From NCBI GenBank assembly GCA_028726465.1, contig JAQYQB010000011.1, positions 1-61,046 on the forward strand: 61,046 nucleotides of DNA, read 5' to 3'. Made by a program: the position numbers and the translations under genes. Of this stretch, positions 33,863-42,456 are shown piece by piece; position 1 is the first letter of the stretch; every line of letters begins with the position of its first letter. The stretch is from Mycobacteriaceae bacterium. GTDB taxonomy: Bacteria > Actinomycetota > Actinomycetes > Mycobacteriales > Mycobacteriaceae. The notes beneath the pieces are model-generated. The model did no database searches. It worked only from the letters and a program-made list of their open reading frames with translations, and was not told where the DNA came from.

Positions 33863-34135
33863 CTAGCGCGCCAATTCCTGGGCCAGCTCCGCGTTGTCGA
33901 CTTCCCAGCAGGAAAACTCCTCCTCGTCGACCACGACCACGGGCACGCGGTCCCCGAATTCGACGGCCAGCTCCGGGGCGCTATCCACGTCCACCACGCG
34001 CAGCTCCGCGCCCGCGGCCGCAACCACCGGGGCGATCTGCTCGCGCACCCGCGCGCACGAACCGCAGGTGCTGCGCACCATCAGCTCCACCACGTGCCGG
34101 CCAGAGCCACCGGCCCCTTCCGTCTTTACAGCCAC
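33863..34135 (-). CDS. glutaredoxin-like protein
   Basis: A thioredoxin-fold protein of about 90 aa. The redox motif is STCGSC near residue 22 of this start, and the later cis-proline strand is DRVPVVVVDEEEFSCWEV. It matches the glutaredoxin-2-like (DUF836) group often found upstream of hemA in actinobacteria. The start is uncertain: GTG 34135 has AAGGAG 11 nt upstream, while a TTG at 34159 would add eight residues. The function is thiol redox exchange with an unknown partner. Confidence 0.72.
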   Translation of the reverse strand: MAVKTEGAGGSGRHVVELMVRSTCGSCARVREQIAPVVAAAGAELRVVDVDSAPELAVEFGDRVPVVVVDEEEFSCWEVDNAELAQELAR

Positions 34136-34310
34136 TGCCGCGCCCACTCCTTGCACCAATCCTTGACCTAAATTTTTTAGGGCAATCCCTGCCCGGGGGC
34201 GGTCGAAGGGTTAACTAAGACAAGCTCCGGGCTAGCGTTTACTATAGATACGTTACCCGCCCCATCCCCTACGCGATCACATCCCGTCTAGGAAGCTTGA
34301 CCCTGCCACA

Positions 34311-35375
34311 GTGAATCACCCGACCGACCCCGCCAACGGCTTGCCGTTGAACCCGCGCGACTTTCTGGCCAACTGGACGGCCAGCCGCGGAAACCTGCGT
34401 AACTTCCTGGAAAACTCCGCGCTTGCCCCGCTGGACGACGCCTCCCAGCGCGCCGCCGGCGAGGCCGCGGCTTCCCAGGCGGTCGAGATGTTCTTCGACA
34501 TCGACCTGGATTCCTATCATTCCGGGGTCGACTCGGTCAGCGGCTCGCTCAACGCCGCGGGCGGGCTGCGTCTTACCACCCCAGACCCGGACATCCCCCA
34601 GGACGCCGGGGCGGCCGCCTTCTTCGACGTGGACAACACGCTCATCCAGGGCTCGTCCCTGGTGCTTTTCGCCCTCGGCCTGGCCCGCCGGCGCTTCTTC
34701 AAGTTCCGGGAGATCGCCCCTATCGCCTGGAAGCAGCTGAAGTTTCGGATTTCCGGGGCGGAAAACGCCGCCGATGTCGCCGCCGGCCGCAGCCAGGCCC
34801 TGGAGTTTATCAAGGGCCGCTCCGTCGACGAGCTAACCCAGCTCTGCGAGGAGATTGTCGACCACTCCCTGCTACGCAAGGCCTACCCGGGCACGACTGA
34901 GCTGGCCCAGATGCACATCAACGCCGGCCAGCAGGTCTGGCTGGTCACCGCCACCCCGGTCCAGCTGGCCCAGATCCTGGCCAAGCGCTACGGCTTCACC
35001 GGGGCACTGGGCACCGTCGCGGAGGTCGAGGACGGCAAGTTCACCGGCCGTCTGGTGGGCGATATCCTCCACGGGCCCGGCAAGAAGCACGCCGTGGCCG
35101 CCCTCGCCACGCTGGAGGGCCTAGAGCTCAAGCGCTGCACGGCCTACTCGGACTCGGCCAACGACGTGCCCATGCTGTCCATGGTGGGCACCGCGGTGGC
35201 CATCAACCCGGACAATAAGCTGCGCAACCTGGCCGTGGACCGCGGCTGGCTCATCCGCGACTACCGCTCCGTGCGCCGGGCCATCCGCACCTACGGCCTG
35301 CCCGCGCTGATCACCGCCGCCTTCTCCCTGGGCGGCTGGCGCGGGTGGCGCGGCTGGAAGGCCTCCCGCAGCTAG
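34311..35375 (+). CDS. HAD-IB family hydrolase (SerB-like)
   Basis: A 354-aa protein. Residues 100-320 form a HAD superfamily IB phosphatase domain: motif [14 protein letters not shown] near residue 103, motif II VTATP near 209, and motif III/IV with [11 protein letters not shown] near 283. The group includes phosphoserine phosphatase-like and lysophospholipid-processing enzymes, and the substrate is uncertain. The N-terminal 95 residues are an extra region without clear homology. The C-terminus is basic and aromatic (GGWRGWRGW) and may bind membranes. The start is GTG 34311; no strong ribosome binding site is seen. Confidence 0.82.
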   Translation: MNHPTDPANGLPLNPRDFLANWTASRGNLRNFLENSALAPLDDASQRAAGEAAASQAVEMFFDIDLDSYHSGVDSVSGSLNAAGGLRLTTPDPDIPQDAGAAAFFDVDNTLIQGSSLVLFALGLARRRFFKFREIAPIAWKQLKFRISGAENAADVAAGRSQALEFIKGRSVDELTQLCEEIVDHSLLRKAYPGTTELAQMHINAGQQVWLVTATPVQLAQILAKRYGFTGALGTVAEVEDGKFTGRLVGDILHGPGKKHAVAALATLEGLELKRCTAYSDSANDVPMLSMVGTAVAINPDNKLRNLAVDRGWLIRDYRSVRRAIRTYGLPALITAAFSLGGWRGWRGWKASRS

Positions 35376-35428
35376 CCACCGGCGCGCAACGGCCCGCGGA
35401 CACAGCACGACCTCAAGACACACCAAGA

Positions 35429-35459
35429 CCCCGCGACCCGGGGAACCCGGGTGGCGGGG
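35429..35459 (-). terminator. strong GC hairpin after the 33-aa ribosomal protein gene
   Basis: CCCCGC/GCGGGG and CCCGGG/CCCGGG form a nearly continuous stem with a GAA loop. It lies 19 bp beyond the stop codon on the minus strand and 54 bp past the convergent HAD gene, so it could serve both. The U-run is poor. Confidence 0.55.
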
Positions 35460-35477
35460 CCAAAGCGGCAAGAAGTT

Positions 35478-35579
35478 TTACTTGCCCAGCTTACGACGCT
35501 GGACGCGGGTGCGGCGCAGCATCTTGCGGTGCTTCTTCTTGGACATGCGCTTGCGGCGCTTCTTGATAACAGAACCCAT
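35478..35579 (-). CDS. 33-aa highly basic ribosomal protein (AURKAIP1/COX24 domain, bS22-like)
   Basis: Thirty-three residues beginning [19 protein letters not shown] and ending RRKLGK, with about half Lys or Arg. This is the short AURKAIP1/COX24-domain protein found in all actinobacteria and seen as an extra small-subunit protein (bS22) in mycobacterial ribosomes. AGGAAACC lies about 6 nt before the ATG. Its shortness hides it from many gene finders. It should be highly expressed. It is followed by a strong hairpin. Confidence 0.9.
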   Translation of the reverse strand: MGSVIKKRRKRMSKKKHRKMLRRTRVQRRKLGK

Positions 35580-35663
35580 TGCTGGTTTCCTCACTTTCGC
35601 GGATAGTACGTACTAAACCTGCCGGCGGTCTAACGCTCGCCTGCCATACCCCGCAGGTGCACT

Positions 35664-35708
35664 CTGCCCGGGCTGCCCTACCGAACCGACCGGGACGAGC
35701 CCGGGCAG
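35664..35708. other. 11-bp inverted repeat
   Basis: CTGCCCGGGCT (35664-35674) and AGCCCGGGCAG (35698-35708) are perfect complements with a 23-nt loop. It sits in the gap 35580-35914, about 85 bp upstream of the 33-aa gene and beyond the terminator of the BldC-like gene. It may end readthrough from that gene. No gene is seen in the gap. Confidence 0.45.
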
Positions 35709-35812
35709 CCGGCGCGGCGGCGGCGAGAATAAGCCGACACGAATGGTGCTTATATTACTGGTTGTGCGCCGGTGACCCAAAACCGCCCGCTCGTCCCCGC
35801 AGCCTGACCTCT

Positions 35813-35866
35813 AAAAATGACAGCGCCCTCCACCTCCTGCCCGCTGGCAGGAAGAGGAGGGTGCTG
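35813..35866 (-). terminator. Rho-independent terminator of the BldC-like gene
   Basis: CAGCGCCCTCC pairs with GGAGGGTGCTG, with an inner stem TCCTGCC/GGCAGGA and loop CGCT. On the minus strand the stem is followed by a run of five T (35813-35817). It lies about 50 bp after the stop codon. Confidence 0.7.
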
Positions 35867-35914
35867 CGCTTGGTAGAAAGCAACCGGCCCGCCGGGTGGC
35901 GGGAGGAGCAACCT

Positions 35915-36106
35915 TTAGCCGACTCCGTAGGTGGAGGACTTCAGGTACTCGCTCACGGCGGTCTCGTGGACGCGGAAGGAGCGCCCGACGCGGACTGCCG
36001 GCAGGTCGCCAGCGTGAACCAGACGGTAAACGGTCATCTTGGAGACTCGCATGATCTCTGCGACCTCAGCGACCGTCAGAAAGGTTCCCTTTTCTTCATT
36101 AACCAT
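35915..36106 (-). CDS. BldC-like MerR-type DNA-binding protein
   Basis: A 63-aa protein consisting of one winged helix-turn-helix domain: LTVAEVAEIMRVSKMTVYRL is the HTH, and LPAVRVGRSFRVHETAVSEYL the wing and last helix. It belongs to the excisionase-like family that includes BldC of Streptomyces, a developmental regulator that binds direct repeats. In corynebacteria the homologue at this position is a conserved single gene, so it is not a prophage excisionase. It is followed by a clear terminator. Confidence 0.85.
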   Translation of the reverse strand: MVNEEKGTFLTVAEVAEIMRVSKMTVYRLVHAGDLPAVRVGRSFRVHETAVSEYLKSSTYGVG

Positions 36107-36195
36107 ATTTATCTAACCCTTCAGCCCGTGGCGCGCTGTAGGCTTCCCCTCCCACAGGACGAACACGCACGTGCTTGAACCAGCCTATCGTGAAA

Positions 36196-36301
36196 CTTGT
36201 GACTAGTACGACTTGAGTGGAAAAGTTTTCCCAGAAATCTATTTCTCGCCCAGAAAAACTCCGGCACAACAGGGTTCACTACTGTCCCGACTAGTCACGA
36301 G
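36196..36301. promoter_or_regulatory. paired inverted GTGACTAGT sites
   Basis: CTTGTGACTAGT (36196-36207) and ACTAGTCACGAG (36290-36301) are inverted copies matching at 11 of 12 positions, 82 bp apart. They lie in the 315-bp gap between the BldC-like gene and proC. The BldC-like gene reads away from them, so they may be operator sites for it. The remaining part of the gap is AT-rich with no gene. Confidence 0.45.
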
Positions 36302-36314
36302 CGTTACATATATA

Positions 36315-36329
36315 CCCCCACATCGGGGG
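36315..36329 (-). terminator. small hairpin downstream of proC
   Basis: CCCCC-ACATC-GGGGG. On the minus strand the stem is followed by TATATATG. It lies 93 bp past the proC stop, so it is only a possible terminator. Confidence 0.35.
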
Positions 36330-36421
36330 AGGTAAAGGGACGCCTGTAATTCCCTGGGAATAGTCGCAGAGATAGGAGCGGCCCTCTACCCGGGCCTTTA
36401 CTCGGCCCGTGGCCCGCCGCC

Positions 36422-37219
36422 TTAGCCCAGCTCCTGGGAGCGGGTGGCACAGGCCTCGGCCGCGCGGAAGAAGGCGCCACGCAGGCCGGACTCCTCCAGC
36501 TCACGCAGGGCGGCCACCGTCGTGCCGCCCGGCGAGGAGACGTTGATGCGCAGCTGGGAGGCCGAGTCGCCGGACTCGGCGAGCATCGCCCCGGCGCCGG
36601 CAGCGGCCTGGCCCGCCAGCTTCTCCGCCACGTCGCGCTTGAGCCCCAGCTGCACGCCGGCGTCCACGAGCGCCTCCGTGACCAAGAAGTAGTAGGCCGG
36701 CGCGGAGCCGGCCAGGGCGGTCACCGCGTCCATGTCGGCCTCGCCCACCGTTACAACCTCGCCAACCGCGCTAAGGAGCTCCTGCACGCCCTCCAGCTGC
36801 TCCTCCGTGACGCTGCGGCCCGGCGCGCAGGCGCACATGCCCTTGCCCACCAGCATGGGCGTATTGGGCATCACGCGCACCACCGGGGTCTTAGACCCCG
36901 CGGCCGTCTCCATGGCCTCCAGGGTCACGCCGGCGGCCATGGAGGCCACCACGGCACCCTCCGGCAGGCTGTCTGCCACTTCCTCCAGCACCGAGACGAT
37001 CCCGTAGGGCTTCAAGCACGCGAAGACGTAGTCCGCGTCCTTGACGGCCGCGGAGTTGTCCGCCGTGGTGGTGACCCCGTAGGTGGTTTCCAGGTACTCG
37101 CTGCGGTCCTTGCTGCGGTTGGTCGCGGTGATATCGGCGCCTTCGTAGCCCTTAGCTACCAGCCCCGCAATGAGGGCCTCGCCGATATTTCCGCCGCCTA
37201 AAACTGTAATTTTCGTCAT
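36422..37219 (-). CDS. proC: pyrroline-5-carboxylate reductase
   Basis: ProC makes proline from pyrroline-5-carboxylate with NADPH. The 265-aa protein has the N-terminal dinucleotide motif VLGGGNIGEALIAGL (residues 6-20), the RVMPNTPMLVGKG block near residue 118 and the C-terminal signature SPGGTTVAALRELEESGLR near residue 228. Length is standard. It lies downstream of a tandem repeat and of the 330-aa membrane protein gene, and is not coupled to other proline genes. Confidence 0.95.
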   Translation of the reverse strand: MTKITVLGGGNIGEALIAGLVAKGYEGADITATNRSKDRSEYLETTYGVTTTADNSAAVKDADYVFACLKPYGIVSVLEEVADSLPEGAVVASMAAGVTLEAMETAAGSKTPVVRVMPNTPMLVGKGMCACAPGRSVTEEQLEGVQELLSAVGEVVTVGEADMDAVTALAGSAPAYYFLVTEALVDAGVQLGLKRDVAEKLAGQAAAGAGAMLAESGDSASQLRINVSSPGGTTVAALRELEESGLRGAFFRAAEACATRSQELG

Positions 37220-37265
37220 GTCCCCAGCCTGCCACAGCCGCCGCGGCCGCGGCCACCTTCCCTAC

Positions 37266-37333
37266 CCTGCCGCGAGCCCAATCCCGCCGCGGGACCAACC
37301 CTGCCGCGGGCCCGATCCTGCCGCGGGACCGCC
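37266..37333. repeat. four imperfect 17-bp tandem units
   Basis: Units CCTGCCGCGAGCCCAAT, CCCGCCGCGGGACCAAC, CCTGCCGCGGGCCCGAT and CCTGCCGCGGGACCGCC follow each other without gaps upstream of proC. The period is not a multiple of three, so the array is not coding. Each unit contains a CCGCGG core. Confidence 0.75.
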
Positions 37334-37352
37334 CCTGTCCCGGATAGACCAA

Positions 37353-37394
37353 CACCCCGGGGCCGCCGGAGAATCGAACCGGCGCCCCGGGGTG
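37353..37394 (-). terminator. long GC hairpin after the 330-aa membrane protein gene
   Basis: CACCCCGGGGC pairs with GCCCCGGGGTG and GCCGG with CCGGC; one C is bulged, giving 16 bp around a 9-nt loop. It starts 26 bp past the stop codon at 37421. There is no U-run. Confidence 0.6.
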
Positions 37395-37420
37395 CGGGAG
37401 CGAAAAGCTAGAAGCGTGCT

Positions 37421-38413
37421 CTAGAGGACCAAGATGAGCAGCGGGCCGAAGGTGAGCAGCAGGCCCACCACGGCGGCCAGGCCCATGGAGAAGCCGTCAC
37501 GGGCGGTGCGCAGGGCGTGGACCACGCCGACCATGATGACGGTGACCAGCACGGCCAGGATGGAGACCAGGACGCCGTTGAAGCGGTCCCAGAGGATCTC
37601 GAAGCCCTTGAAGACCACCGCGCCCAGCACGATGCCGATTACGGCCAGCAGCACCACGGCCACCGGGTTGAGCTTCTCGTCCTCGCCGTCGGCGTCCGCG
37701 GCCACCTCGTCGGAAGCGTCCTGGCGGGCCAGCTCCTTGTCGGCCGCGCTGTCCTGCGCGGAGGTCGCGCTAAAGGCGGTCGCCCCGCCGGTGGCCGCAG
37801 CCGTAGCGGCCGGCTTGGCCGGGTCCTCGACGACCGGGATCTCGCCGGTCTCGTCCGCGCTAGCGGCCGCGATCCGCGGGTCCTTCGGCTCCTTGGCCGC
37901 AGCGGGCTGGGACTTGTCGGCCTTGGCAGTCTTGGCGGCCGGCTTCTTCGCCGCCGGGGCCGGCTCGTCGGTCACCTTCTGGATGACGGCGGTCGCGTCA
38001 TCGGAGGGCTGGTGGGCCGCCTCGGTGCCGGCCTTGGCTTCCGCCTTCTTCGCGTCAGCCTTGGTCTCGGACGTCTTAACGTCGGCCTTGGCAGCGGCCT
38101 TGGTCTGAGACTTCGCAGCCGGTGCGTCGGCAGCGGTGGAGGCCTTGGCGCTCTTGGCGTCCTTGTCGTCCTTCGGGGCGGGGATGACCGGTGCCGGGGT
38201 ATCCATGGGCACGCTGGAGTGCTTGGACTCGTGCGGGGCGGAGTCCACCTTGCTCAGGTTGCCGGTCAGCTCGGCCACGGAGACGCCGCCCTCGTCGAGG
38301 CTGCGGCGCCGGCGGCGGCGCTTCGGTTCCTCGCCCGCGGCGGAGTCGGCACCCTTGCTCGCCTTGTTGCGGGCCAGGAGCTCCGCCACGGTCAACTGTT
38401 TATCGTCAGCCAT
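37421..38413 (-). CDS. membrane protein with Lys/Ala-rich cytoplasmic domain
   Basis: A 330-aa protein. The first 225 residues are hydrophilic and low complexity: a basic patch EEPKRRRRRRSLDE near residue 30, the short conserved segment GGVSVAELTGNL, then long Ala/Lys/Asp stretches. Three membrane helices follow (about 250-270, 275-298 and 305-328). I recognise no function. The same arrangement near ppx and proC is typical of corynebacteria. Similar low-complexity Ala/Lys tails bind DNA or RNA in actinobacteria, but that is only a possibility. It follows ppx by 15 bp, probably in one operon. Confidence 0.7.
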   Translation of the reverse strand: MADDKQLTVAELLARNKASKGADSAAGEEPKRRRRRRSLDEGGVSVAELTGNLSKVDSAPHESKHSSVPMDTPAPVIPAPKDDKDAKSAKASTAADAPAAKSQTKAAAKADVKTSETKADAKKAEAKAGTEAAHQPSDDATAVIQKVTDEPAPAAKKPAAKTAKADKSQPAAAKEPKDPRIAAASADETGEIPVVEDPAKPAATAAATGGATAFSATSAQDSAADKELARQDASDEVAADADGEDEKLNPVAVVLLAVIGIVLGAVVFKGFEILWDRFNGVLVSILAVLVTVIMVGVVHALRTARDGFSMGLAAVVGLLLTFGPLLILVL

Positions 38414-38428
38414 GTCTGTGTTGTCTTC

Positions 38429-39358
38429 CTATCCTTGACCCTTGTCCAGCCGGCGCAAGATGACACCCTCGCGCAGGGCCCACGGACAAATTTCCATTTT
38501 CTCTAAGCCTAATGCCCGCATCGAGGCTTCGGCCACTAAGGCACCCGCCACGATCTGGTGGGACCGGTCTGAACTTACCCCTTCCAGGTCCGCCCTGTCA
38601 GCCGCAGTCATGCGGGAGATGAAGCTAATCAGCTGGCGCAGGCCCGGCGCGGTCAGCGTGCGCTTAACAAACGGGCCTTCCGAGGACGGGGCCGCGCCGG
38701 TCAGGCGGGCCAGGGTACGCAGGGTCTTCGAGGTGCCCACGGCCATGCCAGCTGGGCCCTGGTCGCGCATGCGCTTGGTGGCGTCGACCAGCTCGGCGTC
38801 GATGTAGTCGCGCAGCATGCTGACCTTCTTCTTGGCCGGCGGATCGGTATCAAACCAGTTGTGGGTCAGGCGGCCCGCGCCCAGGTCCAGGGAGAAGGCC
38901 AGGTCCGGGAATTCTTCGGTGCCGGTGGTGAGCTCCAGGGAGCCGCCGCCAATGTCCATATTGGTGATGCGGCCGGCGGACCAGCCGTACCAGCGGCGCA
39001 CCGCCAGGTAGGTCAGGCGCGCCTCATCCTCGCCGGAGAGGATCTCCAGCCGGACGCCGGTCTCCTTCTCCACCTCCTTGAGGACCTGCTCGGAGTTCTT
39101 CGCCGAACGCACCGCAGAGGTCGCGATCGGAATGAACTCGTCGCAGTTGAGCTTGTTGCCCAACTCGGCAGCCTCCTTGACGGCAGCCACCAGCTTCTTC
39201 ACGCCCTTGGAGTGGATGTTGCCGTCCTTGTCCAGCTGCTCCACCAACCGCAGGGGAGTTTTCCAGTCACTCATGGGAGTGGGCCGCCCGCCGGTCTGGG
39301 CATCGACCGCCACGAGATGGACCGTGTTGCTCCCCACGTCTAATACACCTAATCGCAC
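38429..39358 (-). CDS. ppx: Ppx/GppA family exopolyphosphatase
   Basis: A 309-aa member of the Ppx/GppA phosphatase family, which hydrolyses polyphosphate or guanosine pentaphosphate. The actin-like ATPase motifs are visible: [15 protein letters not shown] at residues 5-19, TSAVRSAKN near 85, and [14 protein letters not shown] near 135. At about 310 residues it is the short form lacking the C-terminal HD domain, like corynebacterial Ppx1. The start is a GTG at 39358 with TACGCT 6 nt upstream. The divergent gene starts only 33 bp away. Confidence 0.9.
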   Translation of the reverse strand: MRLGVLDVGSNTVHLVAVDAQTGGRPTPMSDWKTPLRLVEQLDKDGNIHSKGVKKLVAAVKEAAELGNKLNCDEFIPIATSAVRSAKNSEQVLKEVEKETGVRLEILSGEDEARLTYLAVRRWYGWSAGRITNMDIGGGSLELTTGTEEFPDLAFSLDLGAGRLTHNWFDTDPPAKKKVSMLRDYIDAELVDATKRMRDQGPAGMAVGTSKTLRTLARLTGAAPSSEGPFVKRTLTAPGLRQLISFISRMTAADRADLEGVSSDRSHQIVAGALVAEASMRALGLEKMEICPWALREGVILRRLDKGQG

Positions 39359-39364
39359 ACGTCT

Positions 39365-39370
39365 AGCGTA
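39365..39370 (-). promoter_or_regulatory. leaderless promoter -10 of ppx
   Basis: TACGCT on the minus strand, then 6 nt, then the GTG at 39358. Confidence 0.4.
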
Positions 39371-39377
39371 GTAGGTC

Positions 39378-39383
39378 TACGGT
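39378..39383 (+). promoter_or_regulatory. leaderless promoter -10 of the cysteine-rich protein gene
   Basis: TACGGT, then 8 nt, then the GTG at 39392. It is separated by 7 bp from the opposing -10 of ppx, so the -35 regions of each lie in the other gene. Confidence 0.4.
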
Positions 39384-39391
39384 ATTAAAGT

Positions 39392-40297
39392 GTGAATCGC
39401 CCGAAGTCTAGTGAAGTTTATCTTGGTTTTCCGGCCTCCTCACCAGCCGGTAAATCGATCGCAGCCGGGACCGAATTGGCTCCAGATTTCCCCCGGGAGT
39501 GGTTCGAATTTACCGACGTCGATGACCCCTACCACGTCTTTTCCATCGACTTGACCTGGGTGGAGTCCTTCTACTCCTGTCAGTTCGGCACCGCAGCCTG
39601 CCCCGGTATCGACAGCAACCAGCCAGACGTCGGCTGCTGCGTACACGGCGCCTACATGGCCGACGAACAGGACCGCGATCAGCTCTACGATGCCGTGGCG
39701 AACATGCCGGCCAAGTACTGGCAGCACCGCCCCGCGGACACCGACGCCTACTTGGAGCGCCAGGAGCGCGCGGCCGACGACGAGCTCGAGCCCTGGCTGG
39801 TCTGGGACGAACTCGACGGCGACGACGGCGAGCCGGAGCCGGCGCTGAAGACCCCGCTGGTGGGCGGGGCGTGCATCTTCGCCAACCGCGCCGGCTGGGC
39901 CACGGGCGCCGGCTGCGCGCTGCACCAGTGGGCTATCGATGCCGACCAGGAGCTCACCGTGGTCAAACCGGAGGTCTGCTGGCAGCTGCCCCTGCGCCGC
40001 TACGAGGACTTCGAGGACCGCCCCGACGGGCAGGAGATCCTGCGCACCACCATCGGCGAATACGACCGCCGCGGCTGGGGCGACGGCGGCGAGGACTTCG
40101 ACTGGTACTGCTCGTCCAACCCGTCCTGCCACACCAGCGCGGAGCCGATGTGGCGCTCCCAGCGCACCGAGCTCATCGCGCTCATGGGCGCCGAAAACTA
40201 CCAGGTCCTCGCCGAGCACTGCACCGCCCGCGAGCAGGCCGCCCGCGCCGGCGTGCCGCTGCTCCAGCACCCGGCCAGCGCCGCGCGCAAGCAGTAG
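39392..40297 (+). CDS. cysteine-rich protein of the DUF3109/YkgJ type
   Basis: A 301-aa protein with a cysteine pattern suggesting a metal or iron-sulfur site: [40 protein letters not shown], and [10 protein letters not shown] in that order. This spacing resembles DUF3109 and the YkgJ cysteine-cluster group, whose function is unknown. No membrane segments are seen. The C-terminal part has an Asp/Trp-rich segment ([12 protein letters not shown]). It is divergent from ppx and precedes the convergent regX3. Confidence 0.72.
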   Translation: MNRPKSSEVYLGFPASSPAGKSIAAGTELAPDFPREWFEFTDVDDPYHVFSIDLTWVESFYSCQFGTAACPGIDSNQPDVGCCVHGAYMADEQDRDQLYDAVANMPAKYWQHRPADTDAYLERQERAADDELEPWLVWDELDGDDGEPEPALKTPLVGGACIFANRAGWATGAGCALHQWAIDADQELTVVKPEVCWQLPLRRYEDFEDRPDGQEILRTTIGEYDRRGWGDGGEDFDWYCSSNPSCHTSAEPMWRSQRTELIALMGAENYQVLAEHCTAREQAARAGVPLLQHPASAARKQ

Positions 40298-40399
40298 GAA
40301 CACCCCCGCGCCTAAGGCCCCAAGAAAGGCGAAAGACCCGCGGCGCGCGGCCGCGGGGCGGGGCCCAAGCAAGGCTCGGGAAAGCCCGGAAAGGTTCGG

Positions 40400-41098
40400 C
40401 TAGAGGTCGAATTTGTAGCCCAGGCCGCGCACGGTCACCAGGTGCTTGGGCTGGGAGGGCTCGGCCTCAATCTTGGAGCGCAGGCGCTTGACGTGCACGT
40501 CCAGGGTCTTGGTGTCGCCGACGTAATCGGCGCCCCAGATGCGGTCGATGAGCTGACCGCGGGTCAGCACGCGGCCGGCGTTGCGCAGCAGGTATTCCAG
40601 CAGGTCGAATTCCTTCAGCGGCATGGGCACCGGGTCGCCGTCCACGCAGACGGTGTGGCGCTCGACGTCCATGCGCACACGGCCGCCTTCCAGGATCTGC
40701 TCGTCGAAGTCCTGCTCCTCGGCCGCCGGGGCGGCCTCGTGGCCGCGGCGCAGGACCGCGCGGATGCGGGCGATGAGCTCGCGGGAGGAGTACGGCTTGG
40801 TCACGTAGTCGTCAGCACCCAGCTCCAGGCCGACGACCTTGTCGATCTCGGAGTCGCGGGCGGTGACCATGATGACGGGCACGGAGGAGATGGCGCGCAG
40901 TTGCTTGCAGACGTCGGTGCCGGACATGCCGGGCAGCATCAGGTCGAGCAGGACGATGTCAACGCTGTTGTTGGCGAACTTGTCCAGCGCGGTCTGGCCG
41001 TCGTGGGCCACGATCGGGCTAAAGCCCTCCTTCCGCAGTAGGAACGCCAGTGGATCAGCCAAGGACTCCTCGTCTTCCACGATGAGGATGGTCGTCAT
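40400..41098 (-). CDS. regX3: OmpR-type response regulator RegX3
   Basis: A 232-aa response regulator. The receiver domain (1-115) has the acidic pair in VEDEE, the phosphoacceptor Asp in VLLDLMLPG near residue 52, and the conserved Lys in VTKPYSSRE near residue 101. The winged-helix output domain (135-230) ends in the family VRGLGYKF motif. With SenX3 it controls phosphate-starvation and related genes in mycobacteria; the role in corynebacteria is less clear. It overlaps the senX3 stop region by 4 bp (41095-41098). Confidence 0.92.
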   Translation of the reverse strand: MTTILIVEDEESLADPLAFLLRKEGFSPIVAHDGQTALDKFANNSVDIVLLDLMLPGMSGTDVCKQLRAISSVPVIMVTARDSEIDKVVGLELGADDYVTKPYSSRELIARIRAVLRRGHEAAPAAEEQDFDEQILEGGRVRMDVERHTVCVDGDPVPMPLKEFDLLEYLLRNAGRVLTRGQLIDRIWGADYVGDTKTLDVHVKRLRSKIEAEPSQPKHLVTVRGLGYKFDL

Positions 41099-42348
41099 GA
41101 TGCTTTATCCTTTCGCCTTGCTGCCACCCGGGCGACTGCGTTGTGCAGACCCGACGTAGCTTTATTCTCACTCTTGTTGTCCGTGTCCGGGGGACCTTCC
41201 GCCGGGGCTGGTTCGTGATAAATAGGAAGCTCGATGGTGAACGTGGACCCGGTGCCGGGCCGCGACCATAGCTTAATATTGCCACCATGGTTGGCCACCA
41301 CGTGCTTCACTATGGCTAATCCTAAGCCAGTGCCGCCCGTTTGCCGGGATCGGGCCTTGTCTACCCGGTAAAAGCGCTCAAAGACGCGCTTTTGGTTCTC
41401 CGGGGCGATGCCGATGCCGCGGTCGGTGACCCGGATGTGCACGATGTCGGTGCCCACCACCTTCTGCGAGATGGACACCGGCAGCGCCTCCGGCGAGTAG
41501 TTGATGGCATTCGTAATCAGGTTGGACACCGCGGTGACCAGCAGCGGCTTGTCGCCCCAGATGAGCACCCCGCTGTTGCTGCCACGGATGAGGTCGATGT
41601 TATGGTTGTCGGCGGCCAGCTGGTTGCGCTGGATCGCCTCGTCGATAACGTCGTCGATGCGCAGCGGCTCCATCTCCGGCAGCGCCTCCGCGCCCTGCAG
41701 CTTGGACAGGGAAATCAGCTCGGTGACCATCTCCGCCATGCGGTTGGCCTCCTGGTGGGCCTTGGCCCCGAAGTACTTGACGTGCTCCGGGTCCTCCGGG
41801 TCCTCCAGCAGTGCCTCGGTGAGCAGGGCGATGCCCCCGACCGGGGTCTTGAGCTCGTGGGAGACGTTGGCCACGAAGTCGCGGCGGGCGTTTTCCATGC
41901 GCACGTGCTCGGACTCATCGGTGCCGAAGACGGTGATAAACCGGTTGTCGTTCAGGGTCAGCGGCTTAATCAGCGCGTGCACCTGGGTCACGCGGTTGCC
42001 GGTGCGCCGCTTCGGGATGGACAGGTCGAGGCCGCGTTCCTCGTGGTCCTCGTAGACCTCCTGGGCGACCTGCCACACGTCCGGGCGCACCGCGCGATCG
42101 TGGACCAGGGACATGGTGTGCGCGGCCGGGTTCGACAGGATGACGTCGCCGCCGCGGTCGACCACCACCACGCCGGTGTTCGCGCCCTGGATGGTCAGGT
42201 GCAGCACCTGGCTGACGGTGGTGACCTGGTTCGAGTCCGCGGTCGCCGTCGTGCGGAAACGCTGGATCCGCCCGCGCACCCAGCGCACCAAGGGCAGGGC
42301 CAGTGCGCAGACCACTGCACCGGCCACAAATGCCAGAACGTTTCCCAC
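41095..42348 (-). CDS. senX3: sensor histidine kinase SenX3
   Basis: A 417-aa membrane sensor kinase. One N-terminal membrane helix (residues 2-20), a PAS-like domain (about 45-145), the H-box FVANVSHELKTPVGG near residue 165, and the ATPase N (LITNAINYSP), G1 (DRGIGIAPE) and G2 (GGTGLGLAIVKHV) boxes are all visible. The GTG at 42348 has GAGGAAGG 7 nt upstream; the frame to 42426 adds a segment that is not family-like. It is upstream of and coupled to regX3. Confidence 0.92.
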   Translation of the reverse strand: MGNVLAFVAGAVVCALALPLVRWVRGRIQRFRTTATADSNQVTTVSQVLHLTIQGANTGVVVVDRGGDVILSNPAAHTMSLVHDRAVRPDVWQVAQEVYEDHEERGLDLSIPKRRTGNRVTQVHALIKPLTLNDNRFITVFGTDESEHVRMENARRDFVANVSHELKTPVGGIALLTEALLEDPEDPEHVKYFGAKAHQEANRMAEMVTELISLSKLQGAEALPEMEPLRIDDVIDEAIQRNQLAADNHNIDLIRGSNSGVLIWGDKPLLVTAVSNLITNAINYSPEALPVSISQKVVGTDIVHIRVTDRGIGIAPENQKRVFERFYRVDKARSRQTGGTGLGLAIVKHVVANHGGNIKLWSRPGTGSTFTIELPIYHEPAPAEGPPDTDNKSENKATSGLHNAVARVAARRKDKAS

Positions 42349-42456
42349 GCTCGCGCCTTCCTCGGTTGTAAACGCCCGGAGGACCCCGCAGATCACCGAC
42401 TTGTCCGATCCTGGGCCCGCGGGCACGGCTAGATAGTTTTCGTGCCTACCTAAATG

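Noticed and set aside
35579..36178. 200-codon plus-strand frame across the terminator and the BldC-like gene
   Set aside because: It crosses a terminator and is antisense to the BldC-like gene; composition is not protein-like.
37353..37394. tRNA-like T-loop (GGTTCGATTC) on the minus strand
   Set aside because: The stem does not give a five-pair T-arm, and there is no acceptor, anticodon or D-arm. It is better explained as a terminator hairpin.
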